A stretch of DNA of 64,000 bases from JALHOP01 sp964484195. Its GTDB lineage: Bacteria > Myxococcota > XYA12-FULL-58-9 > JALHOP01. Made by a program: the position numbers and the translations under genes. The DNA lies in the NCBI GenBank assembly GCA_964484195.1, contig CAZAER010000013.1, positions 1 to 64,000 of the forward strand, given 5' to 3'. A model generated the notes under the pieces. The model did not search any database. It had not been told where the DNA came from and saw nothing but the letters and a program-made list of their open reading frames with translations. Positions 1 to 7,644 of the stretch are shown in pieces (position 1 is the first letter of the stretch; the number at the start of each line of letters is the position of its first letter).

Positions 1-309
1 TGTGGAACACCATCTACCCCTCTCGGGAAGTGTCCACAAAATCGGATCAAGCCCAGTGAGCACGAGGGCGCCCGCGAAAATGGTGCACGTAGCGATTCGC
101 ATTCAGTCCCGTCGTGTTGCGGAGTTCCGCTTCAGCTCAATTCGGGCGTAGCGCCCAATGTGAAAGATGGCCGTCGCCGGCCTGAAGCGGATGATATGCG
201 CTAAAGCGGTCCGTCCCGCAACGCGCTAGAACTGCGTGAGTGGTGCCGGCGACCTCGCGTCGCTTCGACGCGAGGCTTTGCGGCCATCTTGGATTGGGCG
301 CGCCCGCCA
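1..309. other. non-coding flank downstream of toxin gene
   Basis: No convincing gene is visible here. The stretch holds a short perfect hairpin (GCGGA/TCCGC, 119-130), a second small inverted repeat (GGGCG/CGCCC, 144-156), the left copy of a 12-bp direct repeat (150-161) and one copy of the dispersed CGCTNNAGCG palindrome at 199-208. Short open frames in this stretch are arginine- and serine-rich antisense readings of the toxin gene and were left out. Confidence 0.6.
150..161 (+). repeat. left copy of 12-bp direct repeat AGCGCCCAATGT
   Basis: AGCGCCCAATGT occurs here and identically at 899-910, bracketing the toxin-antitoxin operon with 749 bases between the copies. The sequence just to the left (CTCAATTCGGGCGT) resembles the right half of integron attC sites, but a full attC fold is not evident. 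Confidence 0.6.
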
Positions 310-609
310 TCACTGCAGCGGTGGTGGTGTTCCGCGGCTCGTATGCCAGACCGCAAGGATCTCGACGGTGGTTTCATTGAATCGATAGTAGATGTAGTAC
401 CTGATGCGTTCGACAACGACGCGACGCACGCCGGGCAAATCAACGTCACGCGCGAGCGGCCCGATCGCAGGCCCCCGGAGAAGCAGTGCCACCGTGCTCT
501 CGAAGTCGTCGAGGACGGCGTTTGGAGCGGCCGGTCGATGCACCGACCACCAAGCATCGGCGTCGCGAAGCTGTTGCTCAGCGGTCGGCGTAAACTTGTA
601 CGAGCGCAC
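310..609 (-). CDS. RelE/ParE-family toxin of a toxin-antitoxin pair
   Basis: A 99-residue protein with the size and C-terminal signature of the RelE/ParE toxin superfamily. The sequence shows an N-terminal helix rich in Glu, Gln and Asp, a central basic strand pair (GVRRVVVERIRYYIYYR) and the closing VWHTSRGTPPPL, typical of ParE/plasmid-stabilisation toxins. Family members act as ribosome-dependent RNases or gyrase poisons; which applies here cannot be read from the sequence. It starts 6 bases after the stop of the antitoxin gene, the usual antitoxin-first operon order. Its codon usage is less biased than that of the chaperone genes downstream, consistent with acquired DNA. Confidence 0.85.
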   Translation of the reverse strand: MRSYKFTPTAEQQLRDADAWWSVHRPAAPNAVLDDFESTVALLLRGPAIGPLARDVDLPGVRRVVVERIRYYIYYRFNETTVEILAVWHTSRGTPPPLQ

Positions 610-615
610 GAGTGC

Positions 616-840
616 TTAGCTACGTTGGCGGAGCTTTGCTAGCAACTGCGGTCCGTCAATAAGTTCTCCGCGGTCTGCTTGCGCGATCGCGTTGAGAAGC
701 ATTGCCTTTTCTTCAGGCGTCACGTCGAAGCCAGCGTCATCGGGATCGTTGGCGACAACGGCAACGCGCGTGCCCTCTGCGAGCGGTTCGCCCTCGAAAA
801 CGACCTTGCCAGCGACGATGCGGCCAACAGCGATACGCAT
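616..840 (-). CDS. antitoxin partner of RelE/ParE-type toxin
   Basis: A 74-residue acidic protein lying directly upstream of the toxin in the same direction. The N-terminal half reads as short beta strands (MRIAVGRIVAGKVVFEG), and the C-terminal half is helical and charged, ending KLRQRS, as in small antitoxins that use an N-terminal dimerisation/DNA-binding part and a C-terminal toxin-wrapping helix. I assign the role mainly from the position and the clear toxin; the antitoxin family itself is not certain. A small inverted repeat touching its start codon is a plausible autoregulatory operator. Confidence 0.75.
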   Translation of the reverse strand: MRIAVGRIVAGKVVFEGEPLAEGTRVAVVANDPDDAGFDVTPEEKAMLLNAIAQADRGELIDGPQLLAKLRQRS

Positions 841-843
841 GTG

Positions 844-857
844 CGTAGACTACTACG
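844..857. promoter_or_regulatory. candidate antitoxin operator (inverted repeat)
   Basis: CGTAG-ACTA-CTACG is a perfect 5-bp inverted repeat that ends 3 bases before the antitoxin start codon. Toxin-antitoxin operons are normally repressed by their own products binding such repeats, so autoregulation is a reasonable inference. No consensus -35/-10 pair stands out next to it. Confidence 0.4.
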
Positions 858-898
858 GTGCGCGCGTTCTGACGAGCCCCACCGGATTTCGGCTGTGC

Positions 899-910
899 AG
901 CGCCCAATGT
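899..910 (+). repeat. right copy of 12-bp direct repeat AGCGCCCAATGT
   Basis: Identical to 150-161. It lies between the toxin-antitoxin operon and the 3' end of the recombinase gene, preceded by TTTCGGCTGTGC, which partly matches the TTCGGGCGT preceding the left copy. The 841-973 spacer otherwise holds nothing recognisable. Confidence 0.6.
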
Positions 911-973
911 CTTTTTCTACGTCCCACCACGTTAACCGGCAAATTCCGTTTAATGCGGCGCTGTCGCTATAGC

Positions 974-2242
974 CTATCGATGTTGTTTGGCTTTTACAAA
1001 GGCCGACGCGACCGCGTTGCGTAAGCGTTCGTAGAAATCTTCGTTCTCGACCAACGCTCGCGTCTCCGCCGGCAACGCTGCAAGCGCACGGCGCCAGTCT
1101 CCTTCGGGAGGCAGCCGCATGCAGAGCCATCCAGGACGTTGCTCCTCGATTTCGATACCTCTGAGCACTACCGGGTTTGGACCTCGCAGAAACACAGTGA
1201 CGTCCGCGGTTCGCCCATCAGTCCTTGGCGCAATGCGGAAGGTTGTCTGGGGGATCGCATCGGATCGCTTCGGAGCTGCGAGATTGTCGAACGGACTGCG
1301 TACCTTGCTGACCGTGACCGACGCGATGTGCGTGTAGATGTGTGTCGTCTCCAGGCGCTCGTGACCTAGCAGCGATTGGATCACGCGAATGTCCATCCCG
1401 TCCTCGAGGAGATGCGTGGCGAAGGAGTGGCGCAGTGTGTGGCACGTTACACCCTGTCCTAGGTTTGCGACGTTGGCAGCTCGTCGGAGTGCACGCTGCA
1501 AGCCTCGCGGGCCGCGGTGACGACTCGAGCGTTCTGCGCGAAACAAGAACGCGTCGGGATCTGAGCTCAACGCAACGAGCGATGGTCGCAAGCGGTCGGG
1601 TAGCGGAACGACGCGCACTTTTCCGCCTTTTCCGCGCCAAACCACGATCTGATTGCGGTCAAGCTCAACGTCGCGGACGCGTAGCCGAATGGCCTCGCTG
1701 ATGCGAAGCCCCGTTGCGTAGATGAGCGATGCCAGCAGGCGATGGTGTGGCGAGGCAATGCTGCTCAGCAGCGAGATGACTTGCTCCCGTGAAAGAACGC
1801 GTGGTGGGCGCAGACGTCGGCGCGGCGTTACCAGGCCGGTCGTCAGGCTCTCGCCGCACATCTTGTCGAAGGCCGTTCGGATTGCAGCGAGATTCGTAGC
1901 TACCCACGACGCGCTTGCGCCGCCATCCACCAACATCTCGAGATACTGCCGTAGTAGCTCGCGATTGGCCTCGGCCGGCGCGGCGCCAAGCCAGCTCAAG
2001 AACTGCCGCAACGCAGACCCGTACGCCTTGATCGATCGTGCTTTGTAGTACCGGATCCGCATTTCCCGCTCGATGAGCCGCAGCATCTGTGCGGCGGTCG
2101 TGCCCTCCTTTCGAAGGTTGGCCACCACGTGCGTTGCCGCGAAGGCATCTTCATAGGAGCGACGGTTCGCCCCGTGACCACGGGCCAAGCGGTAGAGCCG
2201 GCCGTCGTTGTACGTATGCGGATTGTTGTCATCTTCATGCAT
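974..2242 (-). CDS. tyrosine recombinase/integrase with C-terminal extension
   Basis: A 422-residue site-specific tyrosine recombinase. It has an N-terminal SAM-like core-binding domain followed by a catalytic domain with the expected signatures: the first arginine in ATGLRISEAIRL, a Lys in the GKGGKVR beta hairpin, HTLRHSFATHLL (His-x-x-Arg), the LLGH histidine box and the nucleophile Tyr in THIYTHI. The catalytic domain is followed by KVRSPFDNL, like the end of integron and IS91-associated integrases, but the insertion specific to integron integrases is absent. About 100 further residues of unknown function follow, beyond the usual length of the family. I chose the ATG at 2242; an in-frame TTG at 2338 would add 32 poorly conserved-looking residues. 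The gene points toward the toxin-antitoxin unit. Confidence 0.85.
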   Translation of the reverse strand: MHEDDNNPHTYNDGRLYRLARGHGANRRSYEDAFAATHVVANLRKEGTTAAQMLRLIEREMRIRYYKARSIKAYGSALRQFLSWLGAAPAEANRELLRQYLEMLVDGGASASWVATNLAAIRTAFDKMCGESLTTGLVTPRRRLRPPRVLSREQVISLLSSIASPHHRLLASLIYATGLRISEAIRLRVRDVELDRNQIVVWRGKGGKVRVVPLPDRLRPSLVALSSDPDAFLFRAERSSRHRGPRGLQRALRRAANVANLGQGVTCHTLRHSFATHLLEDGMDIRVIQSLLGHERLETTHIYTHIASVTVSKVRSPFDNLAAPKRSDAIPQTTFRIAPRTDGRTADVTVFLRGPNPVVLRGIEIEEQRPGWLCMRLPPEGDWRRALAALPAETRALVENEDFYERLRNAVASAFVKAKQHR

Positions 2243-2486
2243 GCCGCCCCGCCAGAGCAGGCCGCGTGCCAGGCTACGCAGCAGCCTAGACGGCGCAAAG
2301 TGTGCGCATCGCGTGGTCGGCGCCGTTGTGTGTCGCAAAATGCGGCGAATTTAATGCGTCGTGGGTGCGGCGCGGGGGGCGGGGAGCGGGAGGCTGGGGG
2401 CGACCGGTGCACGTTTGACGATTGACCCCCCCAATGCTAGAGCCGCCCGCCGAGTCCGCATCAGCAATTAAGAGGTCAAGGGTCCC

Positions 2487-3782
2487 ATGGACGTTACGCT
2501 CGAGAAGCCTTCCACCTACCTTCGCAAGGTCTACGTCACCCTCCCGTCGGCCCTCGTCGACCAAGCTTACGAGCGCATCTACCGCGAGCTCGGCAAGCAA
2601 GCTGCGATCCCCGGCTTCCGCCCAGGCAAGGCTCCGAAGAGCCTCCTCGACAAGCACTTCGGTGGCCGCGTCCAAAGCGAAGTTCAGAGCCGTCTCGTTC
2701 AAGACTCGCTCTTCAAGGCCCTCGGCGAGAAAAACGAGAACCCCATCGACATGCCGAAGGTCGAGCCGGGTGCCCTCAAGGCCGGTCACGACTTCAGCTA
2801 CTCCGCTGAGTTCGAAGTGCAGCCCGAGGTCACGCTGACCAAGTACAAGGGCCTCGAGGTCACCGCCGTCGACACCGCTATCGAAAACAGCGCCGTCGAC
2901 GAGCAGCTCGAGAGCATGCGCAAGCAGCAGTCGCAGCTCGTCCCCGTGAACGGCCGTACCAAGGCGCAGCAGGGCGACACCGTCGTCGTCGACTTCTTCG
3001 GCACGATGGAAGGCAAGCCGCTCGCCGGTGGTCAGGCCGAGAACGCGCTCGTCGAGATTGGTGGCGAGAATTACATCCCCGGTTTCGCCGAAGGTCTCGA
3101 GGGCGTGGAAGTGCCTGGCAAGACCACGCTGAACCTGTCTTTTCCAGCGGACTACAGCGTCGCTGACCTCGCCGGTAAGCCGGTGACCTTCGAGATCACC
3201 ACGAAGGAGCTCAAGGCCAAGCAGATCCCCGAGCTCGACGACGAGTTCGCCAAAGACATGGGCGAAGAGAGCCTGCTCGCGCTGCGCGGCAAGCTCCGCA
3301 AGCAGCTCGAAGAGCAACGCGCCGAGCAGGCCAAAGAAGAAAAGCGCCAGGGCTTGATGAAGGCCCTCTCCGACGCCAACCCGTTCGATCTTCCGCCGTC
3401 GATGATCCGCAATCAGTCGGAGCGCATGATCGAGAACGCGACCCAGCGCCTCATGCAGTACACGGGCCGCCGCATCAATCTGTCGCCCGAAGAGATCCAG
3501 GGCCTGCACGCGAGCAATCGCGCCGAGGCCGAGCTCATGGTGCGCAGTGGTCTGCTCCTGCTCGAGGTCGCTAAAGCGGAGAAGCTCGAGGCTTCCGAGC
3601 AAGAAGTCGACGCCGAGATCGACAAGATGGTCGCCCCCGCCGGTGACCAGGCCGAGCGCATGAAGGCCGCTTACAACGATCCGAACGTCCGCCAGCAGCT
3701 CAAGTACCGTGTCCTCGAGGACAAGGTGGTCGAGATGATGCTCAAGGAAGCCAAAGAGAAGCCGGCCGAAAAGAAGGCCTGA
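2487..3782 (+). CDS. tig: trigger factor, ribosome-associated chaperone
   Basis: Trigger factor of 431 residues, the normal family length. It binds the ribosome exit tunnel and shields nascent chains. Residues 1-110 form the ribosome-binding domain with the signature loop GFRPGKAPKSLL (usually GFRxGKxP). Residues about 150-240 form the FKBP-like peptidyl-prolyl isomerase domain (GDTVVVDFFGTMEGKPL, then YIPGFAEGLEG). The rest is the helical substrate-binding region. The ATG at 2487 gives the standard MDVTLEK start, with AGAGGTCAAGGG just upstream. It heads the tig-clpP-clpX-lon series, although clpP lies 4.2 kb away. No strong promoter consensus is visible, though TTGACG/TTGACC tracts lie at 2415-2427. 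Confidence 0.97.
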   Translation: MDVTLEKPSTYLRKVYVTLPSALVDQAYERIYRELGKQAAIPGFRPGKAPKSLLDKHFGGRVQSEVQSRLVQDSLFKALGEKNENPIDMPKVEPGALKAGHDFSYSAEFEVQPEVTLTKYKGLEVTAVDTAIENSAVDEQLESMRKQQSQLVPVNGRTKAQQGDTVVVDFFGTMEGKPLAGGQAENALVEIGGENYIPGFAEGLEGVEVPGKTTLNLSFPADYSVADLAGKPVTFEITTKELKAKQIPELDDEFAKDMGEESLLALRGKLRKQLEEQRAEQAKEEKRQGLMKALSDANPFDLPPSMIRNQSERMIENATQRLMQYTGRRINLSPEEIQGLHASNRAEAELMVRSGLLLLEVAKAEKLEASEQEVDAEIDKMVAPAGDQAERMKAAYNDPNVRQQLKYRVLEDKVVEMMLKEAKEKPAEKKA

Positions 3783-3860
3783 GCAGCTAGCGAACAGTCG
3801 CAGCTAACGATGGCGCGACCCCGGGATCCGTGACTAGACTGGCCTCCCGGGGGCTAGGCC

Positions 3861-6110
3861 GTGACTGACGGCAGCGCACTAAACGTTTCGCATCTCAAGG
3901 GGGAGCTCGGAACCGGCCGGATGGCCCGGAACGAGCTTCTCGAGGAGATCGAGCGCCATCTCGACCGCAATCCCGAGCGCCCGCTCACCGGCGCGCTCGA
4001 GCTGGTCTTGGAGCTGCTGCACCAATCGCCCTCCGACCCGCACCTGCTGCGCGTCTTGAAGCGCCTCTACGAGCAAGACGGCCACGGACGCGACGCCAAC
4101 GACTTCCCCACACCCGCCCTCGAAGCCGATAGCGCCGACGAGGAGGGTCCTCGCACCGTCCGCGATCGCCTCATCGTCGCTCGCGCCTTGCTCGAAGCCG
4201 GGTTCATCGACGACGCCGAGCTCAACGCCCGTGCCGCTATCGTCATCGAGCCCAACAGCCTCGCGGCCCTAAATCTCCTGGCGAAGATCCATCACACCCA
4301 GGGCAAGCTCAGCGCCATGATCGAGCTGTGGCGCGCCATTCAGGCCCGCAGCCCGCTCCGCGAAGACGCCCTCGCTTACCTCGGCTTCCTCCACCGCATG
4401 AGCCAGGACGAGAGCTTCGCCGGCGCCGCGCTCGTTGCCGTGGGTGACGGCGTCTACGCGCGTAAGCACGAGAGCCAGGTCGAAATCGAAAAAGCCTTCG
4501 CCAAGTTCCGCGAGCGTAACTTCGAGGCTGCGATCGCGCAGTGCGAGCGGTTTGCTGCCGCCAGCAAGAGCAGTCCGGCAATCTACAAGCTCGCGATCCT
4601 GCAGAAGGCTTGGATTCAAGAGCGCACCGACGATCTCGCGGGCGCGCAGCAGACTCTGCAGCAGCTCGGCCGCGAGCGCGGCTTCGAGACCGACCTCGAT
4701 CGGCTCGGCTTCCTCGCGCGCGTTTGCGAGCGCCTGGGCACGCGCGACTCCACCGAGCAGGCGCTGCACATCTACGAGCACCTCAATCTGCGCCACGGCA
4801 AGCTCTCGGCCTTGCCACGGCTCGCGGCGCTCAACGCGCAGCGCGGTGACCAAGCCAAGGCACGCACCTATGCCGCCGAATACGAGCGGCGTTTCACCAA
4901 GCGTATGCAGAAGCCGAGCGCCGCCGAGCTGCTGCGCGCCCTGGCGCTGCGTTACATCCCGCTCGGGCGCGTGTCGTTCGGACCACTGAGCCCCGAAGAT
5001 CTCCAGGACTGCGAACGCGAGCTCCAGCTCGCAAAACCAGATGGTGCACGTCGCCGTCGCCGCGCCTTGCTCGCGTTCCTCTCCGACGACACGTCGAAAG
5101 CCGAACGCCTCTTCTCTCGCCTGACCCAATCGCGCTGGGCCGTCGCGCGCGACCACGCATATTTGGGCGACCTGCGTAACCTCACGGGGACCGCATCGCC
5201 CGACGCTTGCTACGTGAAGGCGCTCACCGGCGGCATGCTCGACGAGCCGATGGTCTGGCGCAGTGCCCTCGCCACGCGCAATCGCAAGCCACTCATCGAT
5301 GCGATGGCGGGTCTCACCGAGCACGAGCGCGCGCGCGCACACACCGCGCTCCTTGCCGCGGCGCGCCGCGACCATGGCAACGCTGCGAGCTGGCGTGATC
5401 TCGCCGAGCTCGAGACCCTGCTCGGTCGCAAAGACGACGCCGGACAGCACACCCGCAAAGCCGACCAGCTCACCCAAGCTCATGCCGAGGCGCGTCCGCT
5501 CGGGCGGGTTCTCGTCGCCGCGGTTTACTCGCTGAACGGTAAGCCCAAGGGCGTCATCCACGAGCTCGTCGCCGCGCGCTACAAGGCGCCCGAAGATCCA
5601 ACCAGGGGTCAGCTCGCCGAGCGCGACATCTTGGGTAACGTCATGCCCGACCTTCGCACTCTCGCGCGGTGGACCTTCGACGTCGTCTACGACTACGCCC
5701 GCGAAACCTGGCCGCATCTGGTGCGCGACGTCGCCTCCTTTCGCTACACCATGCGCTTCAGCAAAGACGACGAGCCCTCGAGCGGTAACTCAGCGGGCCT
5801 CCCGATGGCCATCGCGCTGCTCTCGGTGCTGCTCGACCGCCCGGTTCCGCAGCACACCTGTCTTACCGGCGCCCTGGTCGGTGACTCGGCGCGTGAGCTC
5901 GCGGTGCGGCGCGTTGGCGACACCGTCTACAAGGTCAAAGGTGCATATCACCGTGGGCTGCGGCGCATCATCGTGCCGGCCGACAACCGTGACGACATCG
6001 AGAGCGGTGAGCTCGTGCCCGCGAGCATTGCGTCTCAGCTTGTGCGCTACGCCCGCAATCTCGACGATGCGGTGCGTGAGCTCTGGGGCGAGCAGGCCTG
6101 GGACTGGTAG
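3861..6110 (+). CDS. TPR-repeat protein fused to a Lon-type (S16) protease domain
   Basis: A 749-residue cytoplasmic protein with no signal peptide or membrane segment. Residues about 30-560 are degenerate helical TPR-like repeats rich in Ala, Leu, Arg and Glu. The last 130 residues resemble the Lon proteolytic domain without its AAA+ ATPase: GNSAGLPMAIALL matches the Lon serine loop (candidate nucleophile Ser644), LTGALVGD matches the strand after it, and YKVKGAYHRGLRRIIVP matches the Lon stretch carrying the catalytic lysine (Lys691 or Lys693). I infer a TPR-targeted, ATP-independent S16-fold peptidase, or an inactive binding module if the dyad fails. It starts at GTG 3861, 79 bases after tig. 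Its neighbours are all protein-quality-control genes, which supports a role in proteolysis. A bidirectional-looking hairpin follows. Confidence 0.8.
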   Translation: MTDGSALNVSHLKGELGTGRMARNELLEEIERHLDRNPERPLTGALELVLELLHQSPSDPHLLRVLKRLYEQDGHGRDANDFPTPALEADSADEEGPRTVRDRLIVARALLEAGFIDDAELNARAAIVIEPNSLAALNLLAKIHHTQGKLSAMIELWRAIQARSPLREDALAYLGFLHRMSQDESFAGAALVAVGDGVYARKHESQVEIEKAFAKFRERNFEAAIAQCERFAAASKSSPAIYKLAILQKAWIQERTDDLAGAQQTLQQLGRERGFETDLDRLGFLARVCERLGTRDSTEQALHIYEHLNLRHGKLSALPRLAALNAQRGDQAKARTYAAEYERRFTKRMQKPSAAELLRALALRYIPLGRVSFGPLSPEDLQDCERELQLAKPDGARRRRRALLAFLSDDTSKAERLFSRLTQSRWAVARDHAYLGDLRNLTGTASPDACYVKALTGGMLDEPMVWRSALATRNRKPLIDAMAGLTEHERARAHTALLAAARRDHGNAASWRDLAELETLLGRKDDAGQHTRKADQLTQAHAEARPLGRVLVAAVYSLNGKPKGVIHELVAARYKAPEDPTRGQLAERDILGNVMPDLRTLARWTFDVVYDYARETWPHLVRDVASFRYTMRFSKDDEPSSGNSAGLPMAIALLSVLLDRPVPQHTCLTGALVGDSARELAVRRVGDTVYKVKGAYHRGLRRIIVPADNRDDIESGELVPASIASQLVRYARNLDDAVRELWGEQAWDW

Positions 6111-6112
6111 CA

Positions 6113-6126
6113 CCGCTTCAGCGGAC
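6113..6126. repeat. copy of dispersed palindrome (CCGCTTCAGCGGAC)
   Basis: CCGCT-TC-AGCGG followed by AC, two bases after the stop codon of the preceding gene. It is one of at least 13 CGCTNNAGCG copies in the window. Confidence 0.5.
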
Positions 6127-6141
6127 GCCAAAAACACGAAA

Positions 6142-6174
6142 GCCCGCCGCTCTTCCGTTGAAAGAGCGACGGGC
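6142..6174 (-). terminator. intrinsic terminator between convergent genes
   Basis: The arms at 6142-6154 and 6162-6174 pair over 13 bp with one mismatch around a 7-base loop. On the minus strand the hairpin is followed by a T-rich tail (TTCGTGTTTTT), so it most likely ends the DPR-repeat gene; it may also stop transcripts arriving from the plus strand. Confidence 0.75.
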
Positions 6175-6199
6175 CTCGTAACGGCATTGCGCCGTCGGC

Positions 6200-6829
6200 T
6201 TAGAAGCCGTTGATGCCGTAGCCCACGCGCGGGTCGAGGCCCATCACGGGAGCGCCGAACTGAATGCGCGGGTCATACGCGAGGCGCGGATCGACCCACT
6301 GGGTGTGCTGGAGACCGCCGAGGTTCCAGCCCTGCTGCGGCCAGACGTTCTGCGCCTGGTTGTTCCAGTTGATGCCCTGGATGGCGTGCGCCACACCGAG
6401 GCCGTGCGCCGCGAAGCGCGGATCGATGCTGGTGTGCGACAGGCCCTGGGTCCAGCCGTACGCCGGAACGCCGAGGCGCGGATCGATGTACTGCGGCACG
6501 ACACCGTACGGGGTGTTGAGACGCGGATCGACGCCGTAGGCCGGCGTGTGCTGGAGGCCGAAGCCCTGGGTCATGCGCGGGTCGATGCCGTAGGCCGGCG
6601 TGTGGTTCAAGCCGTAGCCCATGGTCATGCGCGGGTCGACGCCGTAAGCCGGCGTGTGACCGAAGCCGACGTTGGCGCCGAAGCGCGGGTCAGCAGCGTA
6701 CGGCGAGTGCGACAAGCCACCGCCGAACATCGCGGCGCGCTGAGCCATCAGGTTGCGCTGGGTGAGCACGTCCAGGGTCTGAGCGATGAGGTCATTCAAG
6801 ATCTGCAGCTTGGTGATTTCCGGATTCAT
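6200..6829 (-). CDS. DPR-repeat protein of unknown function next to Hsp20
   Basis: A 209-residue protein I do not recognise. Residues 1-35 are predicted helix (MNPEITKLQILNDLIAQ); the rest is low-complexity, rich in Gly, Tyr, Pro, His and Asn, and built on nine DPR tripeptides. Three consecutive copies of an 18-residue unit, HTPAYG(V/I)DPR plus a linker, lie at residues 58-104. There are no cysteines, membrane segments or signal peptide. I chose ATG 6829 because GGGAG sits 6 bases upstream; a start at 6847 would add six residues. It is followed by a good terminator and lies 155 bases downstream of the Hsp20 gene in the same direction, so the two may be co-transcribed. A stress-related, possibly phase-separating or scaffold role is only speculation. 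Confidence 0.75.
   Translation of the reverse strand: MNPEITKLQILNDLIAQTLDVLTQRNLMAQRAAMFGGGLSHSPYAADPRFGANVGFGHTPAYGVDPRMTMGYGLNHTPAYGIDPRMTQGFGLQHTPAYGVDPRLNTPYGVVPQYIDPRLGVPAYGWTQGLSHTSIDPRFAAHGLGVAHAIQGINWNNQAQNVWPQQGWNLGGLQHTQWVDPRLAYDPRIQFGAPVMGLDPRVGYGINGF
6518..6658 (-). repeat. tandem 54-bp coding repeat (HTPAYG-DPR units)
   Basis: Three in-frame repeats of 18 codons, the last shortened, encode HTPAYG(V/I)DPR with linkers TMGYGLN and TQGFGLQ. Nucleotide identity between the copies is high, so the array could expand or contract by slippage or recombination. Confidence 0.75.
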
Positions 6830-6956
6830 CTCTAGCTCCCAATACATTCACGCAAAATGAGCCCTTGGAGCACCATGCCCCAGGAAGCTCGTGTTTGAAT
6901 TCACGGACCCATCCGTCGTGGGCGAGTCCGTGGCCCAGCTACTGCTCTGTCGATTC

Positions 6957-6976
6957 TCATCCGCTAAAGCGGATGA
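6957..6976. repeat. 20-bp palindrome after Hsp20 gene, best copy of dispersed motif
   Basis: TCATCCGCT-AA-AGCGGATGA has perfect 9-base arms around AA and lies 8 bases beyond the Hsp20 stop. There is no T-tract, so it is not a standard terminator; it contains the dispersed CGCTNNAGCG core and could act as a hairpin at the mRNA 3' end. Confidence 0.6.
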
Positions 6977-6984
6977 AACTCAAA

Positions 6985-7644
6985 TCAAGCGATTTCGACG
7001 CGGATGTCGCGTTGTGCGGCGGCGCGGACGTTCTTCTGGAACGTCACCTGCAGCATGCCGCGGTCGAGCTTGGCGCTCGCGGTCTCGGTGTCGACGGTCT
7101 GCGGCAAGGGCAGCACGCGGTCGAAGCGGCCACCGGTGGTCTCGACGTGCACGGGACGGAGCTCGCCGGTGGTCTCACGACCATCACGACGGGTACCGGC
7201 GATGTGCAGGCGATTGAGCTGAACCTGAACTTGCAGGTCGTTGCGCTCGACGCCAGGCATCTCGACTTCGCAGGCCCACTGCGATTCGTTCTCGAGGACA
7301 TTGATGCGCGGCACGATGGTCGGCGCGGCGGGGCGCTGGTCGAGACGCTGACCCGCCAAAGCGGACTGCAGGCGGGCGAGGTTCTCGCGCACGAACTGCT
7401 CGGCGTTCGCTTCCGGAGGAATGGGTGCCATGGTGCCGTCGGGACGATGCGGATCATTGCCGGTGATCTGGCGGTAGATTCCTTGAACCCGTGCAATTTC
7501 TTGATCGACGTTCAGACTAGCCATGGAGCGTTCCTTCGCCGTGCTGTTGGTGCTGCGTTGAGTGGACGCGTCGACGCCAGCCGTACGCTCATGGGCGTCA
7601 GCCGAGGTTTTCGCAGGACTGCGGGTACTGCGTCGTTGCTGCAT
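6985..7644 (-). CDS. Hsp20/alpha-crystallin small heat-shock protein
   Basis: An ATP-independent holdase of up to 219 residues. The alpha-crystallin domain occupies about the last 110 residues: strands starting at PRINVLENE, VEMPGVERNDLQVQV (the family's pgv.kedi-like signature), an LHIAGTR strand and the closing DRVLPLPQTVDTETASAKLDRGMLQVT in shortened family style. The C-terminal IXI anchor is weak (RDIRVEIA). The N-terminal third is disordered and rich in Ser, Thr, Arg and Gln. Two starts are credible: ATG 7644 with GGGGGAG 6 bases upstream (used here), or ATG 7524 with AAGGAA upstream, giving 179 residues. It diverges from clpP across a 343-base control region. Confidence 0.88.
   Translation of the reverse strand: MQQRRSTRSPAKTSADAHERTAGVDASTQRSTNSTAKERSMASLNVDQEIARVQGIYRQITGNDPHRPDGTMAPIPPEANAEQFVRENLARLQSALAGQRLDQRPAAPTIVPRINVLENESQWACEVEMPGVERNDLQVQVQLNRLHIAGTRRDGRETTGELRPVHVETTGGRFDRVLPLPQTVDTETASAKLDRGMLQVTFQKNVRAAAQRDIRVEIA

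Noticed and set aside
120..910. True integron attC pair and integron integrase
   Set aside because: The repeats are short and no complete attC fold (R''-L''...L'-R') is evident; the recombinase lacks the integron-integrase insertion. I kept only the cassette-like possibility as a finding.
2415..2443. tig promoter from TTGACG/TTGACC and AATGCTAGAG
   Set aside because: No hexamer pair gives both acceptable spacing and a good -10; I mention the tract but do not call a promoter.
6957..6976. Standard intrinsic terminator for Hsp20
   Set aside because: The palindrome is perfect but no T-run follows on the minus strand; I list it only as a repeat.
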